Of a stretch of 64,000 bases of DNA, positions 33,401-63,884 are shown in pieces. The stretch comes from Scolanthus callimorphus. Lineage: Eukaryota > Cnidaria > Anthozoa > Actiniaria > Edwardsiidae. The stretch is taken from contig CM066919.1 of assembly GCA_033964015.1 (NCBI GenBank), positions 24,499,204-24,563,203 on the forward strand, in the 5' to 3' direction. The position numbers were made by a program, and so were the translations under genes. The notes below the pieces were generated by a model. It ran no database searches and was not told where the DNA came from. It saw nothing but the letters and a program-made list of their open reading frames with translations. Numbering within the stretch: position 1 is the first letter of the stretch; every line of letters starts with the position of its first letter.

Positions 33401-36400
33401 GAACTAAGAATAGTGATCATCACATGATCTAAATTGGGTGGCAACAAGCTGTAAACACCATTAGGAGATTTTGTCTATTTAACAAATGTCCTCTGATTTT
33501 CCGTGGTATGTCCTCTTATATACCACGGAATGACGTAATAAAGTGGTCAAAATGTTGTGGACTCACGAGGCGCAGCCGAGAATTCGAGAATTCGAATCCG
33601 AGAATTCGAGAAACGCGCGCGTTGTGGTATAATTTCCTTTGTTTATAACTAGCCCTAGTCTGCTTGCAGGGGGAGGGTGTGTTCATAGCAGAATACCCCA
33701 GAGTTTGTAATTGTGGTTGCCATCCTGGATTTATAATACAAAGCGATGATGGCAGCCAGGATCAGAGACTCTGATGTTTTCAAAAATAATAGTACCCACC
33801 ACCACCTGCGAGCAGGCCACAACCTGTTCCTAGTTCTTGACAACCTTGAATTTTGTGTGATGTTTGCTTTGACAAAAAGAACTAATAAAGCATACTGGAT
33901 AATCTTCCATTTAACAGCCAAAACTGCACCTCCTCCAAAAGCACCCACAAAAACAGCAGCTCACACCAAACCCAAGCCTGCATCACAGACATCCAGATTA
34001 GGAGGAAGCATGGGTTCAGTTGGAGGAGCAGATAAAGGTGCTAAGGATGAAAAAATTAATAACCTTACAATTGAGGTGAGAGCAGTTGCACACATTCCAT
34101 GAATAGGCAATATTCGTATTCAAACGGTCAGACTGGGACAAACACTCAAGTGAGGCTAATGCAGGTAATTCTTTTGTTTTACTATTTCCAGCTCAGTGCA
34201 CTTGAAAAAGGCAAGACAAAATAATCCCCCACACACTCACTTGAGTGTTCATCCCAGTCTGACGGTTTGAATACGAATATTGCCTATTATTATTCAGCAC
34301 ATCGATGCACTGCCCAAATATGGTCATTGGAACGCCATTAGCTGTCTTCTGTACATGACAGCTATCCTGCGATATCCATCTCTGAGGAAAATATGATGTT
34401 TTGAGCTCGTAAATAATACACAAAAGTCATTTTTTGGGGGGGTTTGTGCAATCGATGTGCTGAATAATAAAACCATTATCCTGCTCGATTTTGCAGAATA
34501 TCATCTGATTTTAGCCAACTCGGGACTTCGTCCCTCGTCGGCTAAGTATCAGACGATATTCTGCGCAATCTCGCAGGATAATGGTTAATTGTAGGGCTGC
34601 AATCATGTTTTGTGCATCTAGGTGCATGTTATCCCTTTTCCCGCTGTAATAGAGTAGATTTCACATGACTGTCAAGACTTGTTGTGTAATTGCGATTGCT
34701 TTGCGTTCTCATTGGCTACTCATTTTTCTCAGCCAATCAAATTCTGTAGTAAATACAATTGTGTAATTACTTAGTAATTGGTTCGGCTTGCAATTGGCTG
34801 AGAAGAAAGCCATTTAGGAGCAAGTTGTGATTTCTCTCGATTCTGATTGGCTAGTGATTGCTCAATTGCAATTGTTTTCACGACAGTCATGTGAAAACTG
34901 CTGTATTGATTAATAATTAATAGTTAGCAGAGCCCAGTATACAGAAACAAGAGCCCAATATACAGTTCATCACATAATTGTTAGTAAAACTGCAATGTTT
35001 GGGGGAAAATTACTTGAAAGCTGGCTGAATTTTCAAAACTTTGCTTATTTTTCACAAAGAAATGTATGGGCAAGAATATCAAAACAAGGCTGGATGGGCA
35101 TTGATACTTTAATGCATTGCATTTTTTTAAAACATGTTATAGGTTGATGAGTTGAAAACCACTGTAGAAGGTCTAGAAAAGGAAAGAGATTTCTACTTTG
35201 GAAAGCTGAGAGACATTGAAGTTATATGCCAGGAAAGCCAAGAAGCTGGAGAAGAGCCCGACGTGGTGGCCAAAATTCTTAACATTCTCTACGCAACCGA
35301 GGTAAGATCTTTGCCCTCTTCTTTTATTAGACATACAATTGTACCTATAGTTTACTTAACCCATTTTTAGAAGGCTGGAGTTGACATATACAGCCACTAA
35401 TGTGAAATTTTTACGATATATTTTGTTATAAAAATAAAATAATTTAGCACAAATTAAACAACCTGCTTTGAGCTTGTTTCTGTAACATCTGCTAGCTGTG
35501 ACAAAACAATAATTTTCAGTGGATTTCTAAGACCACAAAATCATAAAAATAAGCCCTAATAGACACAAATGCTACTTGATCATACACAGTTTTTGGCCAT
35601 TCCTAAGGCTTGTAGGTTTAACATAAAGTGAAGTAGAGGGATTAATGTGATGCTGTTTAAAAACAACTACTTTTACAACCAGTTTATCACCATTTTCCGT
35701 TTTCAAACTCCCCAAAACACCCAGCTATGCCATAATCCCAGCCCAGCTTCTAAATGAATACTGACACTCCCTCTTTTTATTTGTTTTCATAGTTTTAGTT
35801 CTAATAAAGCAGTTGATAGGCAAAATTTGATGAAATTCTGTGACAAGTGTTATCCTGCACTGCACACCTGAGCTTCCTTTACATCTTGTGGGCGAATCAA
35901 GTTTATTGATGGCTAATACAGAAACTAAGAACATTACATTTTTGCATGCTTCAGTGCTTGTGACATAGCATCACAAGATTAATGCTGATGTTGATCATTC
36001 TATTAACAAGATTAAAGTACCTGGGGTTTCAATATAATGTATTGATCAAAAGGAGCCGGAAAATTAATCAATTAAACCTGTTACCAAACTAAAGCAGATT
36101 GTGCCTAATTCATATAACAACTACTTTCCAGCTACCATGAAAGGTTAATCATCATGCATCATGCAGTTTGGACTTGAAAACATTCATGTTTTGTCAACAT
36201 GATTTCAAGTTTATCAGAACCTGATTGCCTAGAAAAATAATGGTCAATTAATCTGTTTGCCAATCTGTGTGAGAAGCTTGAAATCACATCACCAAGAGGC
36301 ATGTTTTCAAGTTTGCAGTTCATAGTAGCTGGTAGTAATTCTATGTGTCTAACTCTCTAATAAACATAAACAGGTGAAGTTAAAAAGGTGAAAGTAATAA

Positions 36401-38058
36401 TGTTCTCTTTAAACAACCCTAAATCATCAAGCATGCATTTTAAAATGTTATTGTAATTGTTTAAAATGATGTTGCAAACTTTCAAGTGGGCATTAAAGAT
36501 TGTCATTCTTGAATGTGCACTATATTACTGACATTTCACATCCCAGTCAAACACCATGCTCATGCCATTAAACAATCTTTTCTATACTCCTGCAAACCAC
36601 AAGATTAATGTTAAATGATAAAGTGTGTGTTAACATAGTTCTCTCCTTTCTCCTCAAATCTGATTGGCTCATCTCGATCTGAATGTCACAAGGAAGGGGT
36701 AAGATGCGGTTTCCATGGAAACCTTTTACTTTTTCTGGTCAGATTTGGGACACAGCTGATTTGTGCATTTTATGAATTGAAACCCCAGATGCTTGATTTG
36801 TCTTTTGTCTTCCTTTTGTCTGCATGTTCTTTGCACCATAGTATACTCCTATTTCAGAAATAGTTGCACACTCACGACTGTTTATTGTAGCCTGTGGTCC
36901 ATCATGGGAGAAACTAACAAGAACAAACTCCTTGTGTTAACCCAGTACACAAATAATGTCTTGCAAACTCGTAGAATCATTTGGAATAAGCAGGATGATA
37001 AGTGCTCCATGATCCCATTTGGAATATCTATTTGCTCCTATGGCATATCGTGGGTTATAACAGACAGTTGTGACGGTGCAACCTTTTCTGAAATAGCTGT
37101 CTACCTGTACAGTACAGTATGGCTTATGTATCTGTTATGATTGTTGGTTGCACTCAAATGCATCAGGATTTGCCTTTTTTCAGGGTTTGACATTGCTACC
37201 ATATGGTTGCCAATGGGCTGTTCCAGAAAATAGCCATAACCCCTCTATCGAGGAACTCCAAATTTTCAAAAATTGTTCTACCCCTTTGGAAATTCCAATC
37301 TACTGTACACTCCCTGTGGAAATTAGAAGAAACCCCTGTTGAAATTCCTCAGTTGCAAATGAATACCATGTGGAAATTCTGGGGTAAAATGAATGGCCCT
37401 GTGGAAAATCCAGGGTCAAAATCAACAAACCCTGTGGAAATTCCAGGTTCAAACACAGTGACCCCTGTGGAAATTCCAGGTTCCTCGATAGGGGGGTAAC
37501 AGATGCAATATGTAACAGCCCAATGTCGACTAGATTTAGGGTTTGGCGAGCAAAAATTTCAACCTAGTCACCAAATGGTGACAGCGACTTAACTTTCCGT
37601 TCAAATGTACGTCAGTTTGCTTGTCTTATTCGCAAAATGTTAGAACTGTTGTTAGACTTGCATTACGTTGCAAAAGCGCGCGTAGCAGGTAGGGCTCGAA
37701 ATTGCGACTGATACAGTTGCAAAAGTGACCAATGATTTTACATTGCGCCTAGTTATTTTGATAATTCGTGAGTTTTGCCTCTCACTATGCGACTATAAAT
37801 CCTCTTTCTGCGACCAAATTTATTCTACCAGGCGCAAAATTGCGACTGCTAATATCTGCAGACTGCTAATATCTGTAATTTCGAGCCCTGTAATTTCGAG
37901 GCGATTATAAATAAAAACTGTAAGGGTAATGTTTGTATACTATGATTCTTTTATAGAATTATTTATAGTATTAAAAAAGGAAACCATTTCTTTCGCAGGA
38001 CGGATTTGCATCGCCCGAAGAAGCTGCTGCCGCTGAAGGGGACCAAGACGAATACTGA
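30483..38058 (+). CDS. Microtubule end-binding protein EB1 (MAPRE family)
   Basis: EB1 proteins track growing microtubule plus ends and recruit CAP-Gly and SxIP partners. Exons: 30483-30603, 30774-30812, 30948-31054, 32405-32597, 33918-34075, 35143-35301, 37999-38058. All phases join to 278 residues (human EB1 is 268). The start [19 protein letters not shown] is almost identical to human EB1. The calponin-homology domain spans about residues 10-125 ([27 protein letters not shown] and [15 protein letters not shown]). A Pro/Lys/Ser linker ([17 protein letters not shown]) follows. The dimeric coiled coil and EB-homology domain ([28 protein letters not shown]) lead to the C-terminal GDQDEY, matching the EExEEY tail that CAP-Gly domains bind. 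The third intron has a GC donor. The linker segment [16 protein letters not shown] has an unusual pair of cysteines nearby. Confidence 0.95.
31707..31952. mobile_element. TA-flanked MITE, CAGCCGATTGCGTTTGA family, copy 1
   Basis: CAGCCGATTGCGTTTGACTG at the left faces CAGTCAAACGTAATCGGCTG at the right, and TA lies outside both ends. The arms continue (CACGTTACGTTGGAACG facing CGTTCCAACATAACG). TA duplication is typical of Tc1/mariner-type elements. It lies in the third intron of EB1. Copy 2 is at 39803-40033. Confidence 0.8.
32946..33353. mobile_element. Long palindromic MITE in EB1 intron 4
   Basis: AGGCCTTTATCACGCAATAT is mirrored by ATATTGCGTGAAAAAGGTCT, and the arms match for nearly 200 bp each (for example CAAAGAAATGTATGGG facing CCCATACATTTCTTTG). 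A diverged fragment of the same family lies at about 35040-35105. Confidence 0.8.
33498..33645. repeat. Small palindromic element
   Basis: TCCGTGGTATGTCC with ATATACCACGGA forms a compact hairpin, followed by AGAATTCGAGAATTCGAATC direct repeats and a terminal TTGTGGTATA. EB1 intron. Confidence 0.5.
34110..34475. mobile_element. Two adjacent palindromes in EB1 intron 5
   Basis: The first (about 34110-34290) pairs TAGGCAATATTCGTATTCAA with TTTGAATACGAATATTGCCT. The second (about 34290-34475) pairs TTATTCAGCACATCGATGCA with GCAATCGATGTGCTGAATAA. They abut, suggesting nested or sequential insertion. Confidence 0.65.
34482..34592. mobile_element. Palindrome ACCATTATCCTGC...GCAGGATAATGGT
   Basis: ACCATTATCCTGCTCGATTT mirrors AATCTCGCAGGATAATGGTT. 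GCCAACTCGGGAC facing GTCCCTCGTCGGC lies at the centre. About 110 bp. No coding capacity. Confidence 0.65.
34640..34912. mobile_element. MITE with TTTCACATGACTGTC termini
   Basis: TAGATTTCACATGACTGTC on the left is mirrored by GACAGTCATGTGAAAACTG on the right. CCAATCAAATTC and ATTGGCT words lie inside. A second partial copy starts at about 63885 and runs off the window. Confidence 0.65.
36010..36800. repeat. Possible large degenerate palindrome in EB1 intron 6
   Basis: TACCTGGGGTTTCAAT near 36018 faces ATTGAAACCCCAGATG near 36776. Inner words such as ACTTGAAAACATTCATG and GGCATGTTTTCAAGT also oppose. The similarity is patchy, so this is tentative. Confidence 0.35.
37180..37505. mobile_element. 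MITE, GGGCTGTTCCA family, copy 1
   Basis: The left end GGGCTGTTCCAGAAAATAGCC and CCCTCTATCGAGGAACTCC face TTCCTCGATAGGGGGGTAAC and the terminal AACAGCCCA. The interior consists of short tandem CCTGTGGAAATTCCAGG-like units. Copy 2 is at 41145-41495. In EB1 intron 6. Confidence 0.75.
37530..37895. repeat. GCGAC-word repeat
   Basis: Contains TTTGGCGAGCAAAAATTTC, GTCACCAAATGGTGACAGCGAC and paired GGGCTCGAAATTGCGAC / AATTTCGAGCCCT ends. A related fragment is at 38750-38820. Likely a short DNA transposon. Confidence 0.45.
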
Positions 38059-38835
38059 AGTTTCGACATTTAGTTGCATTTCAAATGTAAATATCAGTTA
38101 TGAAATTTTTGGGAATTACTCTTCACTAATCCCTGATACCAAACTGCTGCCTTCTATATTAATTAGTCGCGCATTTTGGGCGTGAAAAATGTGATTGGTA
38201 TATGTTACTGCAAAGTCTTGAGTGAAGTTTGAAAGAGGCTAGCCATCTGTACATAGTACAAGTATGCTGTGATTTTTACCCAGCAGGCTAATAAGGGAGT
38301 ACTGGCCTAAACGAAGACCGTTGTCCCGCAAACTCTCGTTTGGTCCCGCGGGAAACTAGTCTGACCCGCGGGAAACGCGATAGTGCGCGGGATATCCGGA
38401 AATACAGCAGAAGGGTGGTAAATAAAGTTCACTCAATTTCAGTAAATCTAGACTTAATCATTGTGTGTAGTTTTTTCTCGCAAAATTGTCTAAAAGACAC
38501 GCTTGCACTCTAAGTTGTTTGGAATACACAACTACACGATGTCTAGGATATACGGCTTTCAATCAGTAAGCACAGAGTAAAATGAAATTGTCTGAATGAG
38601 GCCCGTGTTTGAAATTGTCTTCAGGTATTTAATTCTTTTTTAGGTTATTTGAAAAATTATATAGATCATCTTGTATTATCCAGAAAATACTAAAATGCTA
38701 AATCTAAATAGTGGTAGTTAGTGCTATTTTGTTCCACATGGTCGTTGATGCCGACTAGATTTAGGTCTTGGCGAGCAAAAATTTCAAAGCGACTTTCCTT
38801 TCCAGTCTGTAGGAGTCGATTTTAATGTTTTGTAC

Positions 38836-39206
38836 CCGGGGGGGGGGGGGGGGGGGGGACTCGAATTTTGACCCTAAAAAATACCTGGTCGGAAAAAGTT
38901 TCCACCCTAAAAAAATACCCCTCAGTCTGAAAATACCCTAAAAAATACAAACTATTTTGACAGATGAAATTTTATTCTGGCCGTTTATTTGATGTACATC
39001 AAACGTATCCTCTCGAGTTTCAAATACACTATCATTCTTTCAAATATGTTGGACTAATGTACCTTATTTGCGTGAGAACCCCCTAAAAATACCTATTTTT
39101 TTCTTACCATACCGTTTCTTATTTTCGAACCCCTAAAAAATACCAGATCGCCGATTTCAACCCATAAAAAATACGACGGTCACCCCCCCCGGGGGGGGGG
39201 GGGGTT
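38836..39206. mobile_element. MITE, GGGACTC family with poly-G ends, copy 2
   Basis: A G-run of about 20 (38839-38858) opens the element and a C-run/G-run (39183-39204) closes it. The interior has repeated CCTAAAAAATACC words in both orientations. Downstream of EB1. Confidence 0.65.
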
Positions 39207-39504
39207 GTAGCTTTACCCTGGTTTACTGACTTTCTTCAATTCTCTCCCCTGACTATCCCGCATTAGCGACTCTTTCAGTAATCGAATGTAGAATTGAAGT
39301 TGCATATTACGGGAGTAAATATGCAAGTGCTTGTTTGTTTGTTTTTGTGTAAGTTTACTCCCGTATCGATTTCAAGGCTTCCTTCCATTCGGCATCGTGA
39401 TCAACAGTCTGACTCGACATCCTTGGTCACGAGGCAACACGTTTTTGTGACACTGAAATCCAAGAATGAGTGAAAGTCGAGGAAATGGTTGAAACTTTCT
39501 CCAA

Positions 39505-39735
39505 AACACTAAGGCCTAGTTTATACGTCGCATTTAATTAGACGAATTTAATTGATCAATTACATTCGTCTGTGCGACGTATAAAATGGAGACATACTAG
39601 AGACGTTGTATACGTCCGGGGTCGACGTATACAAGGTCTTGGACGAATTTAATTTTCGACTTTTTTAGGTTCGTTTTATACGTCGCATTTCAGACGAATT
39701 AAATTCGTCTGAATTAAGTTCGTTGGCTTGAAGGG
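39505..39735. repeat. Repeat of TATACGTCGCAT / GACGAATTTAATT words
   Basis: GTTTATACGTCGCATTT occurs at both ends of a segment rich in GACGAATTTAATT and its complement, forming several overlapping hairpins. No gene. Confidence 0.5.
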
Positions 39736-39802
39736 CCATTCCATTTATCATCGACACCCCCCCCCCCCCCCCCGGAAGAGGTCATTCTGACTGCTCTCTT
39801 TA

Positions 39803-40033
39803 CAGCCGATTGCGTTTGAGCGTTTTACCCTAACAGTTCGCACGTTCTAAGATGAAACGAGACGTTTCTATGGCGTACCAAAGAGTTCTGTCCTCTCTGA
39901 TTGGTCAGTGAAAAATACACATGGCGGTTGCCCTTGGAAACGTTCGACTTTTTGTCTCACAACGCAACTTTTAAACGTTCAAACGTAACGTGCGAACTGT
40001 TAGGGTAAAACGCTCAAACGCAATCGGCTGTAT
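39803..40033. mobile_element. TA-flanked MITE, CAGCCGATTGCGTTTGA family, copy 2
   Basis: The ends CAGCCGATTGCGTTTGAGCG and CGCTCAAACGCAATCGGCTG are near-perfect inverted complements with TA outside. The internal sequence is in the opposite orientation relative to copy 1 (31707-31952), as expected for a symmetrical element. Confidence 0.8.
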
Positions 40034-41003
40034 TCTAATGACGGAACCTTTTTCAAAAAACTAAATAAGAAAATATATAACTTTCAAGAATTAATTTCAC
40101 CTAAAAACCATAAAAGTACAATATCAAAATATATCTATGATTGTTTCGCCATAAGGCAAACCTGGCCAATTTAAATCTTTATATAATGCCTAGAGGCTAC
40201 GCCTATGTACTCTTTGTATACGGCTCTCTAAACACTGTCTGTCTGACTTCTAACCCCCTCAGAAATTTCACCTGGTACCCCATTAGCAACACTTATTCAA
40301 GAGAGCATTTCTGTACTGACCCCCTTCTGAAATACCCACAGAAGAGTGTCATTCTGTTCTGACCCCCTCGGGATTAGTCTACCAAGGAACCAAGGAAGAC
40401 TTTTTCCGAGGGAGTAGGGCTAGGGCTAGGCCCCCTCTGAAAATGATAAATATGCTGCGCTCTTCAGAAAAACATAAATATGCTGCACTCTTCAGAAAAA
40501 CTCTTCTTCTGTAGGGGGGGGGGGGGGGAGGGGGAGGGGGAGGGGAATGGAATTGCCCGAAGGTCTGAATGCCAGGCACGAGTCCGAGTCATACTGTCGA
40601 ATCACGATGTTGAATGCGGACTATGCACGTAGCTTTGAAATCGGGTATAATTTCGAGCCCTGTTTTACAGAGGAAAACCCAGATGTTAACAGTAGGAACT
40701 CTGGAAAGTCGGATAGGGAAATGCACGCTGAGCTGTCTGTCTAAAATATGAAGGAATCCAGCCCATAAAACGGAGCAATACACATCACTGAATATCTCGC
40801 CTTTTCTCACCTACGTTCAACTTTATCCTTTAATGTATTGCCCATATTATCGTGATTAGAGAACATTTTGAGGTACTTTGTAGCTTAGTTTGCGAGTTGA
40901 GATTTATCAGCCTCGGCACAAAGCGTGTATTCATTTAGATGGCATTATTTTAACAAATAAAATCATCAACAGAAGGACAGACTTCTCTCTTGTCTTTATT
41001 CTG
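40034..41003. other. Intergenic between EB1 and GALE copy A
   Basis: Contains a G-rich tract (about 40517-40549) and no supported gene. The 3' UTR of GALE copy A probably occupies its right end. Confidence 0.4.
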
Positions 41004-56161
<15,158 letters not shown>

Positions 56162-56764
56162 CTAAGTGAATGACACATTTCATTTACGCCAGCCCCGTGA
56201 CAAATACATGTCAGTGAATGTCAGGGTTGGGAGTAAAAAAATAAGGGTCTGCGAAATATATAGTGGATTATCCGTGTGCTTTGTGATATAAGTAGTCTAA
56301 GACATGCTCAGTCTGCTGCCCGGCAATCGTTCCCGTAGAGCTTCAGAGCAAAAGGAAATACAAAAACACATGCGGACGAGTTTTTGGCTGGACACCGACA
56401 AGAGTTCGGCATGCGAGTTTCGGGCTGCGGGAAAATTGGGTCGAGAGAAATCATATCGCTCGTCATATTTCTCGCGCGTTCCTTCTTCGAGGACGTAGAC
56501 GCTTGCCACCCAAGGCTACAAAACATCGCGGATCGCGTGATAGATATTAATGGTACAAATGCAAATGCAGATACAAATGCTTTTTGCTGTCAAAATATAA
56601 AGCCAGTATTATTTATTATAAGTTAGAGAGTTCCCATCCATTGAAAGAGATCTTGATTTTTTTACAACTGATTTTTTTTTTGTCCGTCCGTTTTAGCAAA
56701 ATCAAGGAAATCACACTTCAGTGTTGGTAGCCTGAATTCACACTTGTTGGTAGCCTGAATTTCA

Positions 56765-56955
56765 GACGTATTTTCCCTCTAAAAAACACGCGAGAAAATT
56801 ACCAGGGAAAATATAGTCTTGTTGTTCCCTTTTAGAGGGATCAAAATCAAATGAGCGACGCCATGTTTGGTACCTTTTAGCGATAAAAACGAGTTCCCGA
56901 CGAGCACCCCCGCCCCCAAAATATGGGAGTCTTCCCCCCCCCCCCCCCCGGACAT
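56765..56955. mobile_element. GGGACTCCCATAT MITE family, partial copy 3
   Basis: GACGAGCACCCCCGCCCCCAA and ATATGGGAGTCTTCCCCCC match the right half of the copy at 25530-25902, and CCTTTTAGAGGGATC-like words match its interior. The left half is missing or replaced by the adjacent AATTTCAGACGTATTTTCCC segment, which is also in copy 1. Confidence 0.65.
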
Positions 56956-57359
56956 TAATACATATAACTCAAGATAGAACTTGTGAAACTAAACTCTATG
57001 ATCGCCTTTATTTGATTTTTAAGCTTTTTTAATCGTCGTACTAAATAAGAGAGATATAAAAGGATAAATGTAAATGAGAACAGACATGGCCTCAAGAGAT
57101 GTTGTCGTTGCGCGCTTGTGGATTGGTATTAAATTCGAGTCTGAAAACGCAGCAGATTAGGCTCAGAGTAGTAAACACAATGATAATTGAGTGTTCGTGT
57201 AGTTTGGTTTGTCACATTCGAATTAACAGAATTAAGAGCGACTTTTATGAGTGTATGGTCCATGCATGATAGTATCATGTAGTAACAAACATGGTTTCAC
57301 GGAGTGTGTATTCTGAATGGTTCAAGGGTTATTATGTGACTCAGTTTAAATCTTTGGTA

Positions 57360-57576
57360 ACAGTTTTAGTGAATTTAGGTCGGACTTTGGTCGATTTGTT
57401 CGTCTACATGAACAAAGTGTCTATGAAAAATCGTCTTCATAGACGGCCAAACAAATTTAGACGATTTGTTCGTCTGAAATTTGTTCGTCCCGTTTTCACA
57501 TCAGACGATTTGTTCGTCTTGAGACGATTTGTCCGTCCAGACGATTTGTTCGTCTCTAGTGTGAAAACGGCCATTG
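57360..57576. repeat. AGACGATTTGTTCGTCT repeat cluster
   Basis: AGACGATTTGTTCGTCT and close variants occur four or more times. CGTTTTCACATCAGACG faces CTCTAGTGTGAAAACGG. Each unit is itself a hairpin. Comparable in style to 39505-39735. Confidence 0.6.
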
Positions 57577-57884
57577 AGAAAATTAAAAGAACGGAAGTCG
57601 AGCAACTTCCACTATATCTACATCGATTTTGATCATGGAATTACCGAGTATGACAGTACAAAAGCCTTGCTTATGAAATGGTTAAGTTTTAAGACATGTC
57701 TGTGGCAAAAACTAGGATGCAATAGCCAATATAAAGTAAAATGGCTTACCTTATTGCCAACTACGTTATAACGAAGGAAGTCGAAGTTTCTAATGCATAA
57801 TTACGCGAGCGACGGAGCGCGTACACTCGATATCAGCTGAGCCTGGTATACATATTACATTTGTAAAGCGAGCAGCGATCGCCC

Positions 57885-58496
57885 GGGGGGGACTCCCATA
57901 TTTTTTTGGTCGGGGATGATCGTCGTATCTTTAGGCTGCATTCATTATGTATACTACAGGGGGGGCTGAGGATTTTTTTGGACAATGCAAAATTTTCAGA
58001 TCCCCCAAGGAACAAATATTTTTACGAATCCCCCCTCTTGGTCAAAAGGTTGGTACCTTACTACATAGACTGAGTATCATTTATTTCGTATTTGATGTTT
58101 GGTTTGTTTTCCGTTGTGCGCGCGAAGCGCGCCGCAATTTTGACAATGAAGCTACAAGACTATTAATCAAAAGTCCAAAGGCGTTTTTGTCTGGCAGACG
58201 AAAGTCACTGAAAGAGGACCTCTTTATGCGCGCGAAGCGCGCAGCTTTTTTCAACATATCAGTTGAAAGAGTGTGAATACACGAGAATAGTAGTGCAAGT
58301 GATATTTCTTCAGGAAGGAGGTTCAAACTCGGTGTTCAACAATAGAGCCTTCCTTCATTTACTATCAAACTGCACAACCTTGTGTTAAATATATATAATA
58401 TCTCAACAAAAATATGCATCCCCCCTTCATGTTATGAAAAAAATTGACATACCCCCTTTTCCAGTTCCTAAATTTTGAAATCCCCCTCAAAATCCT

Positions 58497-58540
<44 letters not shown>

Positions 58541-58945
58541 TGTAGTATACATAATGAATGCAGGGTTAAAATCACGATGGTTTGGTCTCTTTTAGGGGTG
58601 ATCGTGATCGTCAATACATTTTAGGGAGATTGGTATCTTTTAGGGCCGAAACTGTGTCCAAATTGTTTTTTCTTATGATAGTGCTTCTAAAAACCGTGTA
58701 AGAAAGAGAGATTATTCGATTCGAGAAGACGATAAATTAGAAACAAACACGGAGGTTTCTTGATGGGTATCTTTCACCTTTACCTGTGTCCTTCGCGCCT
58801 ACTTGGTACATAAGAACTCATGTTTTAGGGTACCTTTTAGGGTAATAAATTTTTTGAGCCACGCCATGGCCCGCCATGTTTGGTATCTTTTAGGGGTGAA
58901 ACTGAAAATTTCCGACGACAAAAAAAGATTGGAGTCCCCCCCCCC
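57885..58945. mobile_element. GGGACTCCCATAT MITE family, copy 4, interrupted
   Basis: The left end GGGGGGGACTCCCATATTTTTTTGG and the right end GGAGTCCCCCCCCC, with TTTTAGGGGTGA and GGTACCTTTTAGGG words, belong to the family seen at 25530-25902. Its left part is split by the element at 57930-58563. Confidence 0.65.
57930..58563. mobile_element. Nested MITE with CTGCATTCATTATGTATAC termini
   Basis: GCTGCATTCATTATGTATAC then TACAGGGGGGG mirrors CCCCCCCTGTA then GTATACATAATGAATGCAG. The right end carries a run of about 41 C (58500-58540), the longest homopolymer in the window. GAAGCGCGC words inside occur twice. A fragment with CTGCATCCGTCATGTACACTG lies at about 60169-60190. Confidence 0.8.
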
Positions 58946-60471
58946 GAAAACGATGGACAGCAAACCTCACAAGTGTCATGCGAGCGACGAGGCATCCGAG
59001 CCACTGAAAATAAAGGAGCAATATTAGAGCCATGCGAGCCATTAAAGTGTCAATTCATGAAGCTTACTCTCTGCTTACTGTCTCGATTAGACTTGTATTG
59101 CCACAAAGTCGATGTCTCGATGTCTTGATCACAACACTTGCTGTGCGACTACTTTTGTACGTTAACCGGGCCATCCCCGGTTCAGAAAATCATAATCTTT
59201 AAATATAAGAGAATTATATTCATGGGAAAGTGAGTTGGAAAGATTGTTGATGTGCCTTTTGACAACAGATGAGATTCAGCCTACGAAGCAGCCGCTACTT
59301 AGCGCAAGTCTCCCTTTCGGGTAGGCGAGGGCTAAGGTTCGGCGGCTTCCACAGGGTACAGGATACTACGACTACGAATATGAACGCAACGTTTCTAGAG
59401 AAAATTTTATTGATTATATTTGCTATTGTGCGTTACGACTTCGATATTTCTGCGTTACGACTTCAATATTTCGTAAAAATTCAAATAACAAGTATATTTT
59501 TGGGATAATATTTTACTAATTTTGATGTATATTTGTTTGTTCTAACATACAAATTGTATGAGAATGTATTTTGACCACTCTTCAAGGGTTACGAATATGA
59601 CAAATTTTGGTGCTTGTAAATACGTTCCCCTCAAAACAAAAATTTTCTAATTTCTAAAGAAGTTATATAAATGTCTCAAGGTCGATGAACTGAACTGTAG
59701 TCCAGCATCTAGGCTCACATATATTAGATAATAAGATAGATCACTGGGGCATGTAATGGTGGTAGATATCCGGTATCTGTAATTTGTTCTACTAATCTAT
59801 TACTTCACCTAATTCCTTACGAATATAGAAGCGTACTACAATGTTCATATTTCCTACTTTCTGATTTCTCACTGCAAAGAACTGACGAAGGAAGGATGAT
59901 TCCAGGGTACTAGCCTGCTAACCGGCACACTTTTTTTCGGATACTTTATTTTTTTGGCGCGCGGCCTACTCGCGGCATACAGTGGCTGGTGGATCCGACG
60001 GAGTTCATATTGCAATCCCCAAAATACACAAGCCTAACATTTTACGCCCCCAAAATATCTCCAATCAAAGTTTCATATCCCCCAAAACACCTCGATACTG
60101 ACTTAATCTGAATCAAACAGACTCTTCTAATGTACTTCCATGACAGATTTCGTGACCCATACCGAGGGCTGCATCCGTCATGTACACTGCAAGTAACCCC
60201 TACCCCACCACCGGGAGGAAGTTTGTGCTGCAACAAAGTGCAAATGAAACTATGAAACGAGTGACAAGATTATTGATGGATTAATTGCTAATGCATGAAA
60301 TATCTAGTAACCATGCTCCTCAGGGACAAAGAACAAAATGAGCGACCTTGTTCGACCGTGGTTTCCTTCTTTTGTTACTTGCTCCTTGAGGGGCTTGGTC
60401 CGAGGTATTCCACGCATTAGCCAAGTCGTGTATTCAGTCCAGTATGTATTTCTAATAAATGTTTAATTTAA

Positions 60472-63723
<3,252 letters not shown>

Positions 63724-63884
63724 CTGAAAAATTAAAGGAAAGGTCTTAGACATGCTCAGACAGACTCTCCTGAACACTCCCTTACTTCCACAGATTTCGT
63801 TTTCCTACTTTTCTGTAATGTTACATGTAAAGGGAAGAACATAGACAAACAGTGAATAAATAAATAAGCTCACTGTAGTACATA

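Noticed and set aside
56297..56526. Several overlapping frames on both strands upstream of GALE copy A
   Set aside because: A GC-richer stretch leaves all frames open by chance. It is better explained as promoter or 5' UTR than as a gene.
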